A stretch of DNA of 64,000 nt from Gigaspora margarita (Eukaryota > Glomeromycota > Glomeromycetes > Diversisporales > Gigasporaceae): positions 122,585 to 186,584 of the forward strand of contig WTPW01000556.1 in assembly GCA_009809945.1 (NCBI GenBank), read 5' to 3'. Numbering within the stretch: the stretch's first letter is position 1; every line of letters starts with the position of its first letter. Positions 31,784 to 42,898 of this stretch are shown piece after piece. Below the pieces are notes generated by a model. It searched no databases and was not told where the DNA came from. It saw nothing but the letters and a program-made list of their open reading frames with translations. The position numbers were made by a program, and so were the translations under genes.

Positions 31784-34700
31784 TCATATCCGCCCATATC
31801 TTGATAAAATTTCTCTACGACACCTTAATGCAAATGCATTATTTGGCTCAATTTCTAATGATTTATTAAAATCCGAGAGCGCACCTTCAAAATTCTTTAT
31901 CGCTTTATTTGTTTCGCCACGAACTATTAATGCAAATGCATTTTCAGGCTCAATTTCTAACGACTTATTTAAATTCAAAAGAGATTTTTCGTAATTATTC
32001 AATTTAAAGTATGTTACACCGAAGTTTCTTAATATCTCCGCATCATACCGGTACGTATTATAAGGATCGATACTTAATAGTTTATTTAAGTCTGCAAGCG
32101 ATTCTTCGTATTTACGCATCTTGCGATAAGTGTATGCGCGACTTTTTAGTGCAGGTAAATTGTCCGGTTCAATTTCTAATGACCTATTTAAACTTGCAAG
32201 AGAACCTTCATATTTATTTAATTTGTAATATGTTTCTCCACGACTTCTTAATGCAAATGCATTATCTGATTTAATTGCCAATGATTTATTTAAATCTTCA
32301 AGCGAATTTTCATATTTACCTAATTTATATAATGTTACGCCACGATGACTTAGCACGAATGCATTATCTGGAACAATTTCCAATGATTTATCTAAATCTT
32401 TAAGCGATTCTTCATATTTGCCTAATTTATGCAATAATATTCCGCGATTTCCTAATACAAAAGTGTTATTAGGGTTAATTTCTAATGATTTATTTAAATC
32501 ATCAAGAGATTCTTCATATCTGCCCATCATGCGATAAGTTTCTCCGCGATTACTTAACGCAAATGCATTATTTGGTTCTATTTCTAATGATTTATTTAAA
32601 TCTGCGAGCGATGCCTTATATTTATTATTTATGCGATAAATTACTCCTCTATTCCTTAATGCAAAAGCATTATTCGGCTCAATTTTTAATGAATGATTTA
32701 AATCTTTAAGTGATTCTTCATATTTACCCAACATACGGTAAGTTTCTCCACGATTTCTTAATGCAAATGCGTTGTTTGGTTTAATTTTTAACGATTCGTT
32801 TAAATCTTTGAGTGATTCATCGAATTTATCCAATTTATAATGTATTTTTCCTCTAATATTTAATGCAAATACATTATCTGGTTTTAGTTCCAAAGATTTG
32901 TTTAAATCTGTAAGAGCATTTTCTGATCTTTTCATCATTCTATAAACATCTCCACGAATACTTAGTACAAATGAATTATTTGATTCAATATTTAATGAGT
33001 TGTTCAAATCTGCAATTGCCTCTTTAAGTTTTCCCATCCTACGATAAACATCACCACGATTTCCCAACATTTTTGCATTTTTTGGATCAACTTCTAATAC
33101 TTTATTAAAATCGGCAAGTGTTTTTTCAAAATCTTTGTAAATCATGTAATAAATATATCCACGATTTTTCAATGCTTCAACATTATTTTGTTTAATTTCT
33201 AGTGATTTATTTAAATCTAAAAGAGATTCTTTATATTTGTTTATCATACGATAAGTTATTCCACGATTACTTAACGCAAATGCATCTTCAATTTGAATTT
33301 TTAACGATTTATTCAAATCTATTAAAGATTCTTTGTACTTTCTCATCATACGATGAGTTACTCCACGGTAGTTTAATGTCCATTTGCTATTTGGATTAAT
33401 TTTTAAAGATTGTGTCAAATTTGACAGTGATTCTTCGTATTTTCCCAACTTGCATAATGTTAATCCACGATTTCTTAATGTAAAGTCGTTATTTGGATCA
33501 ATTTTAAAGGATTCGTTGAAATCTGCTAAAGAAATTTCGTACTTATCTAATTTATTATATGTAACTCCACGACTATTCAAAGCATATAAGTTATTTGGTT
33601 CAATTTTTAGCGATTTTGTTAAATCTACAATTGCATCATTAAACTTTTCATGCATCCTATTTACTTCTCCGCGAACACTTAAAGTAAATGCATTATTCGG
33701 TTCAATATTCAATGAGCAGTTTAAATCTTCAATTGCTTCTTTGAGTTTTCCCATCATTAATTTTACTTCTCCACGATTACTTAATGCAAATGCATTGTTC
33801 GGATCAATTTTTAATGAATCGTTAAAATCCTCAAGTGCTTTTTCAAAAACTCCTTTTATCATATATACTTTTCCACGAAATCTTAATACAAATGCATTAT
33901 TTGGTTCAATGTTTAATGATTTGTTTAAATATTTAATAGATTTTTTATAATTATTTAATTTACAATAAATGGTGCTACAACTAATTAACACTTGAATATC
34001 ATCTGGATTGATATCTAATAATTCGTGAAATCCTACAAGTGCTTTTTCGAAATCTGCAGACGCATTTTTAAGATTTCCCATCGCCTTATTTACAGTTCCG
34101 CGGCATTTTAATGTAAATGCATTGTTTGGTTCAATTTCTAATGATTTGTTTAAATCAGTAAGTGACTCTTCATGTCTTCCTAATTTATAATATGTTGATC
34201 CACGACTTCTTAATGCAAATGGATTATCTGGTTCGATCTCTAATGATATGTTTAAATCAGTGAGCGATTCTTCATATTTTCCTAATTGATAATATATTTT
34301 ACCACGGTTTCTTAATGCAAATGCATTATTTGGAAACATGTTTAATGATTCATTTAAGTCTTTAAGCGATTCTTCATATTTGCCTAATTCATATAATGTC
34401 ATTCCTCGAATTACTAATACAAAAGGGTTATTAGGACTAATTTTTAATGAATTATTTAGATCTTTAAGAGATTCTTCATATCTGCCCATCATGCGATAAN
34501 TTTCTCCACGATTANTTAATGCAAATGCGTTCATTGGTTCTATTTTTAATGATTTATTTAAATCTGCGAGTGATGCTTTATATTTATTCTTTATGCGATA
34601 AATCACTCCTCGATTCCTTAATGNNAATGCATTATTNGGTTCAATTTTTAATGAATTNTTGAAATCTTCAAGTGATTCTTCATATTTACCCATCATTCGA

Positions 34701-36743
34701 TAAGTTTCTCCACGACTTCTTAACGTAAATGCATCATTCGAATCAAGTATTAAAGATTTATTTAAATCTTCAAGTGATTCGTTGAATTTGCTTAATTTAT
34801 AATATATTATACTACGCTTTCTCAATTCCTCAGTATTTGAGTCAATTTCTAATGTTTGATTTAAATTCTTTAGAGAGTTTTCGTATCTGATCATGCGATT
34901 AACTTCTTTATGATTTCTTAATGCAAATGCATTATTTGAATCAATTTCTAATGATCTATTTAAATCCTCAAGTGATTCATTATATCTTCTCATCATAAGA
35001 TTAACTGCTCCTCGGTATCTTAATGCAGATGCATTATTTGATTCAATTTTTAATGATTTACTTAAGTTTGCATGTGATTCTTCATTATTGCCTATCATGA
35101 AGTAAATTTCTCCACAATGACATAATATTTTTGCATTATTTGGCTTTATTTTTAAAGAATCATTGAAATTTTTAAGTGCTTCTTCATATTTGCCTTTTAT
35201 GAGACTTTTTTCTCCAAGATTTTCGAATGTTTCTGCATTATCAACAACATGCAATTCGTGAAATATTTCATCTATAATTAAATATATTTAAATAAATTTA
35301 AATATTGTTAATATATGTATTATATTTAAAAATTATTTGAATATGTAAAGTGTACTGTATTTTTGATTTCGTTTTTAAAGAAAATATAACAACCTATTGA
35401 ATCTCTTTCTCTATAAATCGAATCCATTCGTATACAATCCAGTTTACGAAGAACGTTTGCTATGTCAGGGCGTGAATTCATATAATCATTCCAAGCTTCT
35501 CTGTAAAGATCTATAAAATCATTTGGAGTTCCATCAATTGGTGATTCTCTTTTACCAGATGATACATGTAAAATTATCGCAGGAAGAGTCATGTCTTTAA
35601 AAGGAGGTCTTCCGCTTGAAAGTTCCCAAAAAATCACACCAAGACTGTAGATATCAGAAAGCTTTTCTCGTTTAAATTTAGTATCTTCCTTAAAATTAAA
35701 ATATTGCTGAAAACATTGTGGATCCATAAAAGCATACATTCCTCCAGAAATGGTTATAGATTTTGTGCTATTTAGTGATTTAGATAGACCAAAATCTGTA
35801 ATCATCAATCTATCATCATGTACCAATATATTTTTATCATGCTAAAAAAAATATTATAGTTATTAAATTACTATGTCTGATTGTTAATAAAAGTTAAAAT
35901 AATAAATCTTACCAGATCGCGATGAACGATATTTTCATTATGTAACCAATTGATTCCATGTGAAATTTCCTTAGCCATCCTAATCTTAGTAGGCCAATCT
36001 AATTCAGAAAAATGAGCCTGTAAATAATTTCGAAGATCGCCGTCATTTGCGTATTGAAGAATTATGCAGTTTATTTTAGTCTTGGGATCTGATTAAATTA
36101 AAATTCTATAAGTTAATTCAATTAATTGCTTATTTATAGGTGTTCGCCCCAAACATGAGGTCAGGTGATTAGTATCAATTTTGCCTCGATTTTGATTTAT
36201 ATTACAGTTACATAATTTTTTGACTACATTTTTAATTTAGGAATTTTTTTGAGATAGACCTGCTCTATGGAAAATTAGCCCAGGAATATTTTTCACTTAA
36301 TGGGTTCATTACCCAAAATTTATGACCATTGCACTCATCATATGACCCACATTTTTGGGGTAGGCACAAGTCTGACATACCTTGAGCAATTCCAAAAAAT
36401 TGTATTATATTCTTATGTTGAGCAATTTTAGTAATATTTCTAAGCTATAATAATTGTTATAATATATTTAGAAATAATAATCAACAATAGCCGTAAAAAC
36501 ATTACAAAAATTATACATTACTTCTCTGATAAATTTGTCAACAGTATTTTCATCATTATCGAAATCCTGACGTAATTTCTTTATTGCTACAATTCCCAAA
36601 AGCTCTGAATGAGCACTATAAACGTTACCGAATCCTCCACTACCAATTTTATTGAAATTGTTAAAAGAATTATAATCAAAAGCTTTAATGAAATACTCGT
36701 TAATAGCAGTTTCAAGCCATTTTTCATAAGAAAGTGTGGGCAT
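31784..36743 (-). CDS. Protein kinase fused to about 33 TPRs
   Basis: Five minus-strand exons: 36743-36522, 36444-36381, 36088-35913, 35841-35394 and 35271-31784. They sum to 4398 nt with every junction in phase, giving 1465 residues. Kinase part: glycine loop GSGGFGNV (34-41), ATP lysine in VAIKK (55), HRDLHDKN (150-158) with catalytic Asp 152, DFG (170-172), then YAFMDPQ in place of APE. From about residue 315 to the end is an unbroken array of about 33 full 34-residue TPRs plus a partial last one, each close to NAFALRNRGETYRMMGRY..SL.DLNKSLEIEPN. TPRs form a superhelix that binds partners, so this looks like a receptor-like or scaffolded signalling kinase with a very large binding surface. 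The exon 4 donor is a weak GTTGTT, the one soft point in the join. Ambiguous bases at 34500-34658 fall in repeats 6-8. Units 6-11 and 25-30 resemble each other block for block. Confidence 0.82.
36139..36367. mobile_element. MITE inside intron 2 of the kinase-TPR gene
   Basis: Ends GTGTTCGCCCCAAACATGAG and CACATTTTTGGGGTAGGCAC are inverted. It fills most of the 292 nt intron (36089-36380), which is much longer than the other introns of this gene. Confidence 0.7.
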
Positions 36744-37870
36744 GATTTTGTTATTTTTAAGATATTTCTACTAGCTAAAGATAAAGAAATAAAAAAAAAA
36801 AAAATACAATTTTTCCGAAAAGTTTAAATATAAAAATGCTTATTAATATTATGCAAATTACGTAAATATTGATTATTAATGTTTTTATATTTTTGAACAC
36901 AAAATTTCATTCACATTTTACCATTAATATAATACTCATTCAAGTATACTTATGGTTATAATAAATTGCCGAAATATTTTATCCTTTTTAAAATTTAATT
37001 ATTAAGAATACTAAAAATAGTAAATTATATAGCAAAATTTGTGGAATTAGATAATTTTCTTTGATTGAATTATGTGAAAAGTTTTTTAACGTGAAGCTTC
37101 TTAAAGATCATTATTCCGATTTTGTTAGTAATAAAGTCATCTCAGTGAATTATGAAATATTGATGTAAATATTATTTATTTCACAACTATATGATTTTTG
37201 GCATTCTAAACTATATAAAAGTACTCGGTCGTTTTATACGATAATTTTTGTACTTTTGGCAGAGTAAAGGCGTATTTTCTATGAATAAATGTTTGTAGAA
37301 ATCTTTCTTATGAAAGATCCACAAATCATTTTCATACGAAAATTTTTAATTACGTCAGTATATATGCAGTGATTTTGTTCGATTTTTTATTATTAATGTA
37401 AGATTTTCGATTACACAACTCTAAATAATCGTTCTAATTTAGACTTGGGACTGTTTAAAAAAAAGGTCTAAATCTTTAAAATTCCTTAAAAGTGATTGAA
37501 TGAATTATTGCAGTGCTGCCTCTATGATCACACCCGTAGTTTATTTAAACAAAGCAGTGTTGCTAATAAGAATTTAGGTCTGCGCTATGTTTTGATCACA
37601 AGACTTTACGTTGCACATGCTATTTTAATTTACGTTTTACTGCAGGGATCGCACCTCAAAAAAGGAAATTCATTTGATAAGATTAGATGAACGTTAGAAT
37701 AGATGCACCAATCGGATTTCAATTAATGGGTCAAGTGTTATTCTTTTTCAAAATCCGGAATTTCACCATTTTCATTGCTTTAATAACGCAACATTAAAAG
37801 GTGAATTTACATATAAAGGTCCGGAAAATGAAAATAATAACAAGAAGGTCCTAAAGTAAAAAGATTTACA
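36744..37870. other. Upstream region of the kinase-TPR gene
   Basis: More than 1 kb of AT-rich sequence. A plus-strand CTATATAAAAG at 37211 resembles a TATA box but has no convincing gene on its right. No coding sequence is supported. Confidence 0.4.
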
Positions 37871-38243
37871 TAGAGAGGCTCAAATTTTGAAAAAATTTTC
37901 AATTAAGAGCCAAAGTAGAGTTCCTAGTTGGTAAAAATTTTGCCAATCGATTAGTTACCAACTATAGTTGCAACTAATCGATTATTAATATCACGTGGCA
38001 TTTTAGATAATTAACTAATCAAACCCAAGAAATCAACACGGATAAGCTCGACTATACGGAATATCTCGGAATCCCTATGAAAACTCGATACACGGAAATG
38101 CATGTATAAATACGAAATTGTATGCGGGTAAGCACGTGTTTCATAATCACTGCACGGAAACTGCACGGAAAATGATCATCCAAAAAATTTAATANACGTT
38201 ATCACACGAAAAGTTGAAATCCGTGCACTATCGTGCATTAGTG
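37871..38243. other. Intergenic with short inverted words
   Basis: ATCGATTAGTTACCAACTATAGTTGCAACTAATCGAT at 37947-37983 region forms a small stem (ATCGATTAGTT / AACTAATCGAT). TGCACGGAAA is repeated near 38150-38170. One ambiguous base at 38194. No gene seen. Confidence 0.5.
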
Positions 38244-38278
38244 TTTAGACCCGTTCACCCGGGTTGAACGGGTCTAAA
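38244..38278. repeat. Perfect 14 bp stem hairpin
   Basis: TTTAGACCCGTTCA and TGAACGGGTCTAAA pair perfectly around a 7-base CCCGGGT loop. No T-run follows and no gene ends just upstream, so a terminator role is not indicated. Confidence 0.85.
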
Positions 38279-38334
38279 TACTGTCGTGCATAGTATTAAT
38301 CCATATATTGACGTGTATTGATCTTAAATGATCA

Positions 38335-38735
38335 CATAATTTCCGTGCACTAACGTGCACAATCGTTAAGATTCTTAACGATCATAATTTTCGTGCTCTG
38401 ACGTGCACAATCGTTAAGATTCTTAACGATCAAAATTTCAGTGCACTCACATCACGATCATTACAATTGTTAAGATTCCTTAACGATCAATTTTAACGAT
38501 CATTTCTGTACATGATGTTAATGCATTAATATCATAATCGTTCTTAACGATCATAATTTTTGTGCATGATATCACAATTGTCACAATTGTTAAGATCCTT
38601 AATGATCATAAGTTCATATACTAACGTGATGATCGTTAAGATCCTTAACGATCATAATTCCGTGCATTAACTTGATGATCGTTAAGATTCTTAATGATTA
38701 TAAATTCCGTGCATTGACGCGCACAAAAACATTCA
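38335..38735. repeat. Minisatellite with an internal hairpin in each unit
   Basis: About eight units of 45-65 bp each join a CGTGCACTAACGTGCAC-like block to ATCGTTAAGATTCTTAACG, a near-perfect palindrome, and then ATCATAATTTC. Unit length varies through small indels while the palindrome is better kept. Confidence 0.8.
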
Positions 38736-39440
38736 TTTTGTTGTTTTTTTGGTTTTTTTTTTTTGCCCTTAATAATAATTTCCGTGCATTGACATGCACA
38801 AATTAAGCAAATAATTATTTGCTTTTTTTTCTTTTTTTTTATTCATAATTTTATTAGATAAATGTTCTTGTCGCCCCCGTTACATGACATGTTAGTCATG
38901 GGTCATGTGCAATATATAAACAATGATCATTGATAATCTTTTTTTTTCTTTGCTTTCGCTTTCTCTTAGTTTGACCCATGTACATGTCTAACTAACCTTT
39001 ATTTTTTTTTTAGGCAATAGTCTCGTTACTGGAGTTGTTGTTACTGGAATCATCTTTGGTGTCAACATTGCTGGAGTTGTCTTTGGAGTCACCACTTTTG
39101 GAGTTACTGATTTCATCGCATTCTTGTTTGCTCTTTCAGTGTGGTGGCTTTTTCATAGTTTAACCTGCGTATATGTGTAACTACACTTGTTTTAAGAAGA
39201 AAGACTTTCACTGAAGTTGTCATTGGATTACCATGTTTTTTTTTTGCAGGTAGTAGTTTCATCACTTGCATCGCATTCTTGTTCATTTTTCAGTGTAGTG
39301 GGTTTTTCATAGGTTGACCCGCATACGTGTTTAACTGCTGTTGTTTTTTTAAAAAATAATAGTCACGTCGCTGGTGTCATCATTGGTGATGCAGTTTTGG
39401 AGTCTTTCTGGCCCTGGTATGACTACATTGTATTTGGTGA
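38736..39440. repeat. Degenerate tandem unit with coding-like stretch
   Basis: TTTGACCCATGTACATGTC-like blocks recur near 38972, 39160 and 39315, each followed by a T-run ending in AG, and ATTTCATCGCATTCTTGTT-like blocks near 39108 and 39265. After the AG at 39013 a plus-strand frame reads GVVVTGIIFGVNIAGVVFG and similar Gly-Val repeats. It is probably a decayed duplicated exon; no family is recognised. Confidence 0.5.
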
Positions 39441-39820
39441 TGTGAATTCATTATTTGAATAGGTTTTATGGCACAATTTTGGGTTCATTTCTGGAGTTCA
39501 CTTATTTTAGTACGTCGTGTTGTGCTATATTACGGTGGTTTAGGGTTATATAAAGGTTAGGGTTGAGTTAGTATAATAGAATTAGATAGCCATTTTCGGG
39601 TCAGGGTTAGAGAAGTGTTTTCTTATTCGACATGTAAATTATTAAAGTATTTGTATTATAAAATTACTTAATAAAATACAAAATTTAGCTATTAAAACTT
39701 ATAAAATTTAGCTAATAAAATTATAAAATTTAAGTTAATAAAATAGTTAATAAAATAATGCATATACGATATTTATTATGTATATTCATATATATATGGA
39801 TATGCTATTATATGTTACCT
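39441..39820. other. Intergenic, no gene seen
   Basis: AT-rich; the motif AAAATTTAGCTAATAAAA is repeated near 39680-39750. GGTTTAGGGTTATATAAAGG and GGTTAGGGTTGAG lie near 39538-39570. Confidence 0.45.
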
Positions 39821-39963
39821 GCACGTAAACATGCACGAGACAATGCACGTGAAAACACATAAAATTGCACATTATTACGTGCACTGTTGCATGAAATTCA
39901 TACCTTATTACATGCTGCAAATGTGCTTTCCCATACATTGTCTCGTATACATTTACGTGTAGG
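39821..39963. mobile_element. Small palindromic element
   Basis: CCTGCACGTAAACATGCACG and GAGACAATG at the left pair with CATTGTCTCGTATACA and TTTACGTGTAGG at the right. GTGCAC-type words recur inside and resemble the minisatellite at 38335-38735. Confidence 0.55.
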
Positions 39964-40062
39964 TTCGTGTGGTTCTATATCCAAACATTCCCGTGTATTG
40001 CAGTATCATTCCGTGCTGCAATTTGTTATAGGGAATTATATTAACAGTTATAGAACATGTCC

Positions 40063-40825
40063 TTTTAATTGCTGTTTATAATAAAAATTATAATAAAAAC
40101 ATATGAATTTACTTATAGATATGGGTAAAAAGATTCTTTTAAATCTAACTTATTAACTTAAATTAAATTTTTTGGGGTATAGAACAAGAGGAGAAGAAAA
40201 AATTGGCTTAAAGATCAAATTAAAATTTCACTGATTTTGCAAAAAACGAAATGTAACTTTGCCAAAAATGAATATTTTTTGATTTTGAGATGAGAAACAT
40301 ATGTAAAAACATGCCCTGAACAGCTTTACTTAGTCGGCAAAAGTAGGTTACCTTGTAAGAAAAATGGGTCATCTATGTGCTAAAGTTAAAATTTATCATA
40401 TTTCATAATGCAACTTTTTTCCTTATTAGGTAACCTACTTTGGGCCCCAAAGTAGGTTACCTAATAAGGAAAAAAGTTGTATTATGAATACGATAAATTT
40501 TAACTTTAGCACATAGATGACCCATTTTTCTTACAAGGTAACCTACTTTTGCCGACTAAGTAAAGCTGTTCAGGGCATGTTTTTACATATGCTTCTCATT
40601 TTAAAATCAAAAAATATTCATTTTTGGCAAAGTTACATTTCCATTTTTTGCAAACTCAGTTAAATTTTAATTCGATCTTTAAGTCAATTTTTTCTTCTCC
40701 CCTTGTTCTATACCCCCAAAAAATTTAATTTTAAGTTAATAAGTTAGAATTAAAAGTATCTTCTAATCTATATCTATAGTAAATTCATATGTTTCTATTA
40801 TAATTATTATTATAAACAACATTTG
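40063..40825. repeat. Long near-perfect palindrome with almost no spacer
   Basis: Two arms of about 380 bp meet at CTTTGGGCCCCAAAG (centre about 40445). Over the 150 bp next to the centre the arms differ at only about four positions; the outer parts are more diverged but align to the ends (TTTATAATAAAAATTATAAT against ATTATAATTATTATTATAAA). Inner repeats of GTAGGTTACCT are seen. No coding capacity. Confidence 0.9.
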
Positions 40826-41334
40826 GACCATTTTTTAAGGAAATGTCCTATGACTGGTATCTATTAAAATTTATCAAAAAATTAGAAATATAAAAAAGCT
40901 TATACTTACTTGCTAATAATTCAAAAAAAAACAAATAATATTATAAAATTATAAATAACTTTATTTAAATTTCAAATAAGAATTTAGAAATAAATATAAG
41001 AAAATTTATAATTACTTGCTAATAAATTAATAGAACATTTTTAAATATTTATTAAGCATATTTTAAAGATATTAATAATAATTTGAAAATCAATGTAGCA
41101 ATATTTAAAATCATCAAATAAAAAGCTTAAAAACAAATATAATAAAATTTATACTTACTTGCTAATAAATTATTAAATAAAATATGCAAATATTTATTAA
41201 GTACATATTTTAAAAATTTAATTAATAATTTGAAATCAATATATATTATAAAGTTATAACTAGAATTATTTAAAATTATCAAATAAAAAGTTTAAAAACA
41301 AATATATAAATTATAGAAAAAATGTGTTTGTTGC

Positions 41335-41640
41335 TGCTAGGGACAGTCACCAGAGATAATTGACAAATTAGATCATGTAATCTTATGATCAAAACAAAAA
41401 CAAAGCATCAAAACTTACTATCATTAGGGATGGGGTTAGAGCATAGTTATAGTAAAATTTTGCAAGGAATTTTTTTGTTAGAATGCAAAAAGTGGTTTCA
41501 TAGGAGAAATTTTAAGATAGCAGTAATTTTTGACAAAATCAAAGTTTTTACATTTTTAATATTACACGTGATCCTTTGATCTAATTGGTCAATCACACCC
41601 AGTGACTGTCACTGCCAGTGACAAATAGATTCACTTTAAA
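41335..41640. mobile_element. MITE with the shared core, copy 4
   Basis: The left TTTGTTGCTGCTAGGGACAG and the right CTGTCACTGCCAGTGACAAA are inverted. The core (ATTAGGGATGGGGTTAGAG, TATAGTAAAATTTTGCAAGG, GGTTTCATA) is the complement of the core in copies 1-3. Confidence 0.7.
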
Positions 41641-42262
41641 TTTTTACTTACTCGCTAATAAATTATTAAATAAAATATGCAATAGAAAGTTAAAATAGCA
41701 TGTAATATATTAAAATCAAATAACAATTTTAAAAATATATAACAAAGCCTATGTATACTATCTAAAAATTTGACAGAGAAACAATATTTTATAAATTATT
41801 TTTTTTAACATAATCAAATAAAAATCTCAAAATATAATCAAGCTTATACTTACAATTTAATAATCAAATAGAAATTATATTTTATAAAGTTATAAATAGA
41901 TTATATAGAATCATCAAATGAAAATTTAAAAATAAATATACTAAAGTTTATACTTACTTGCTAATAATCCAATAAAAGAAGATGTGCATTATAAATTTAT
42001 ATTAAAATTAAATAAAATTTTAAAAGTAAATACAATAAAGCTTATACTTACTTGCTAATAATCCAATAAAAGAAGATGTGCATTATATATTTATAGATAA
42101 TATAATTTAAAATCAAATAAAATTTTTAAAAAACAAACATATAAAACCTATACTTACAAACTAAAAATTTGATAGGCATTTGTTAAAATATTTGTTAGAA
42201 AATTTTAAAAAATATAATATAGCTTATACTTACAGCCTAATAAGGTAACAGAAGCATTTGTT

Positions 42263-42898
42263 TTTTTTTTTTCACTTAACAACCTTGCGCTATCTTTATT
42301 AATTACTTTTTAAGTACAACGTACGAACTAATATTACATGGTATGCTATTACCCGGCATTCTACTAATGCCCAGGTATGGTTGCTGCACCAAGCCTTATT
42401 CCTCCCAGCAAACTTCGCTGAATCACACAGTTGTAAGCTTGTTGGTATGGATCGCAGTCCAGACACGCCGCTACGAGTTCTTGAAGTATTCTTTCAGACT
42501 TCGACCTCTCAATACGTCTTGTGACTTCGGTTATTCAAATTGGTAGTTCTGACTCAAGGACGATCCCGGGGTTTTGATTTCAACCACTGCGGCGCCACTT
42601 CTATTTGGAATGCCTGCGGCTGGGTCTCCTTCACAACGAGAGTACAACTGGCCACACGTGCACTTTTGGTGCCTAATTTGAGTAGTCCACCCGAAGGTTC
42701 CACACCAGCTGCCATCCCTGCAACCCAACTATGGGAATTGCCTATTTAAGCTCTCTGATTATGCAGAGCCTCTTTCCCAATTTGGTGACCCGCATCATGG
42801 ATTTTTAAGATTTTGCCGCCACCAAAAATCGAACTGGCAACCTTCCAATTTGCATCCTCAGAGCATAACCGCTATGCTATCAGCCCAGAGAACTAACT
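42263..42898 (-). mobile_element. SINE with a tRNA-like head, full copy
   Basis: Transcribed toward lower coordinates. The 5' end (42898 down to about 42822) reads GGGCTGATAGCATAGCGG, an A-box-like TAGCATAGCGG, and then CCAGTTCGATTTTTGG, a B-box-like stretch, as in tRNA-derived SINEs with an internal Pol III promoter. The 3' end is a run of A (T-run at 42261-42272 as written). The 12 bp duplication GAAGCATTTGTT stands at 42251-42262 and 42899-42910. At about 636 bp it is long for a SINE, and its body is GC-richer than the satellite around it. Insertion is into satellite B. Confidence 0.85.

Noticed and set aside
33384-33950. 188-codon plus-strand frame opposite the TPR exon
   Set aside because: Shadow of the repetitive TPR coding sequence on the minus strand.
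37211-37221. TATA-like CTATATAAAAG on the plus strand
   Set aside because: No believable gene follows; the short frame at 37496 has no coding character.
38244-38278. Rho-independent terminator
   Set aside because: Perfect hairpin but no T-run and not at a gene end; such terminators are not used for fungal nuclear genes.
42822-42898. Functional tRNA gene
   Set aside because: Only the A- and B-box regions look like tRNA; acceptor and anticodon stems do not pair, and it is joined to a SINE body.
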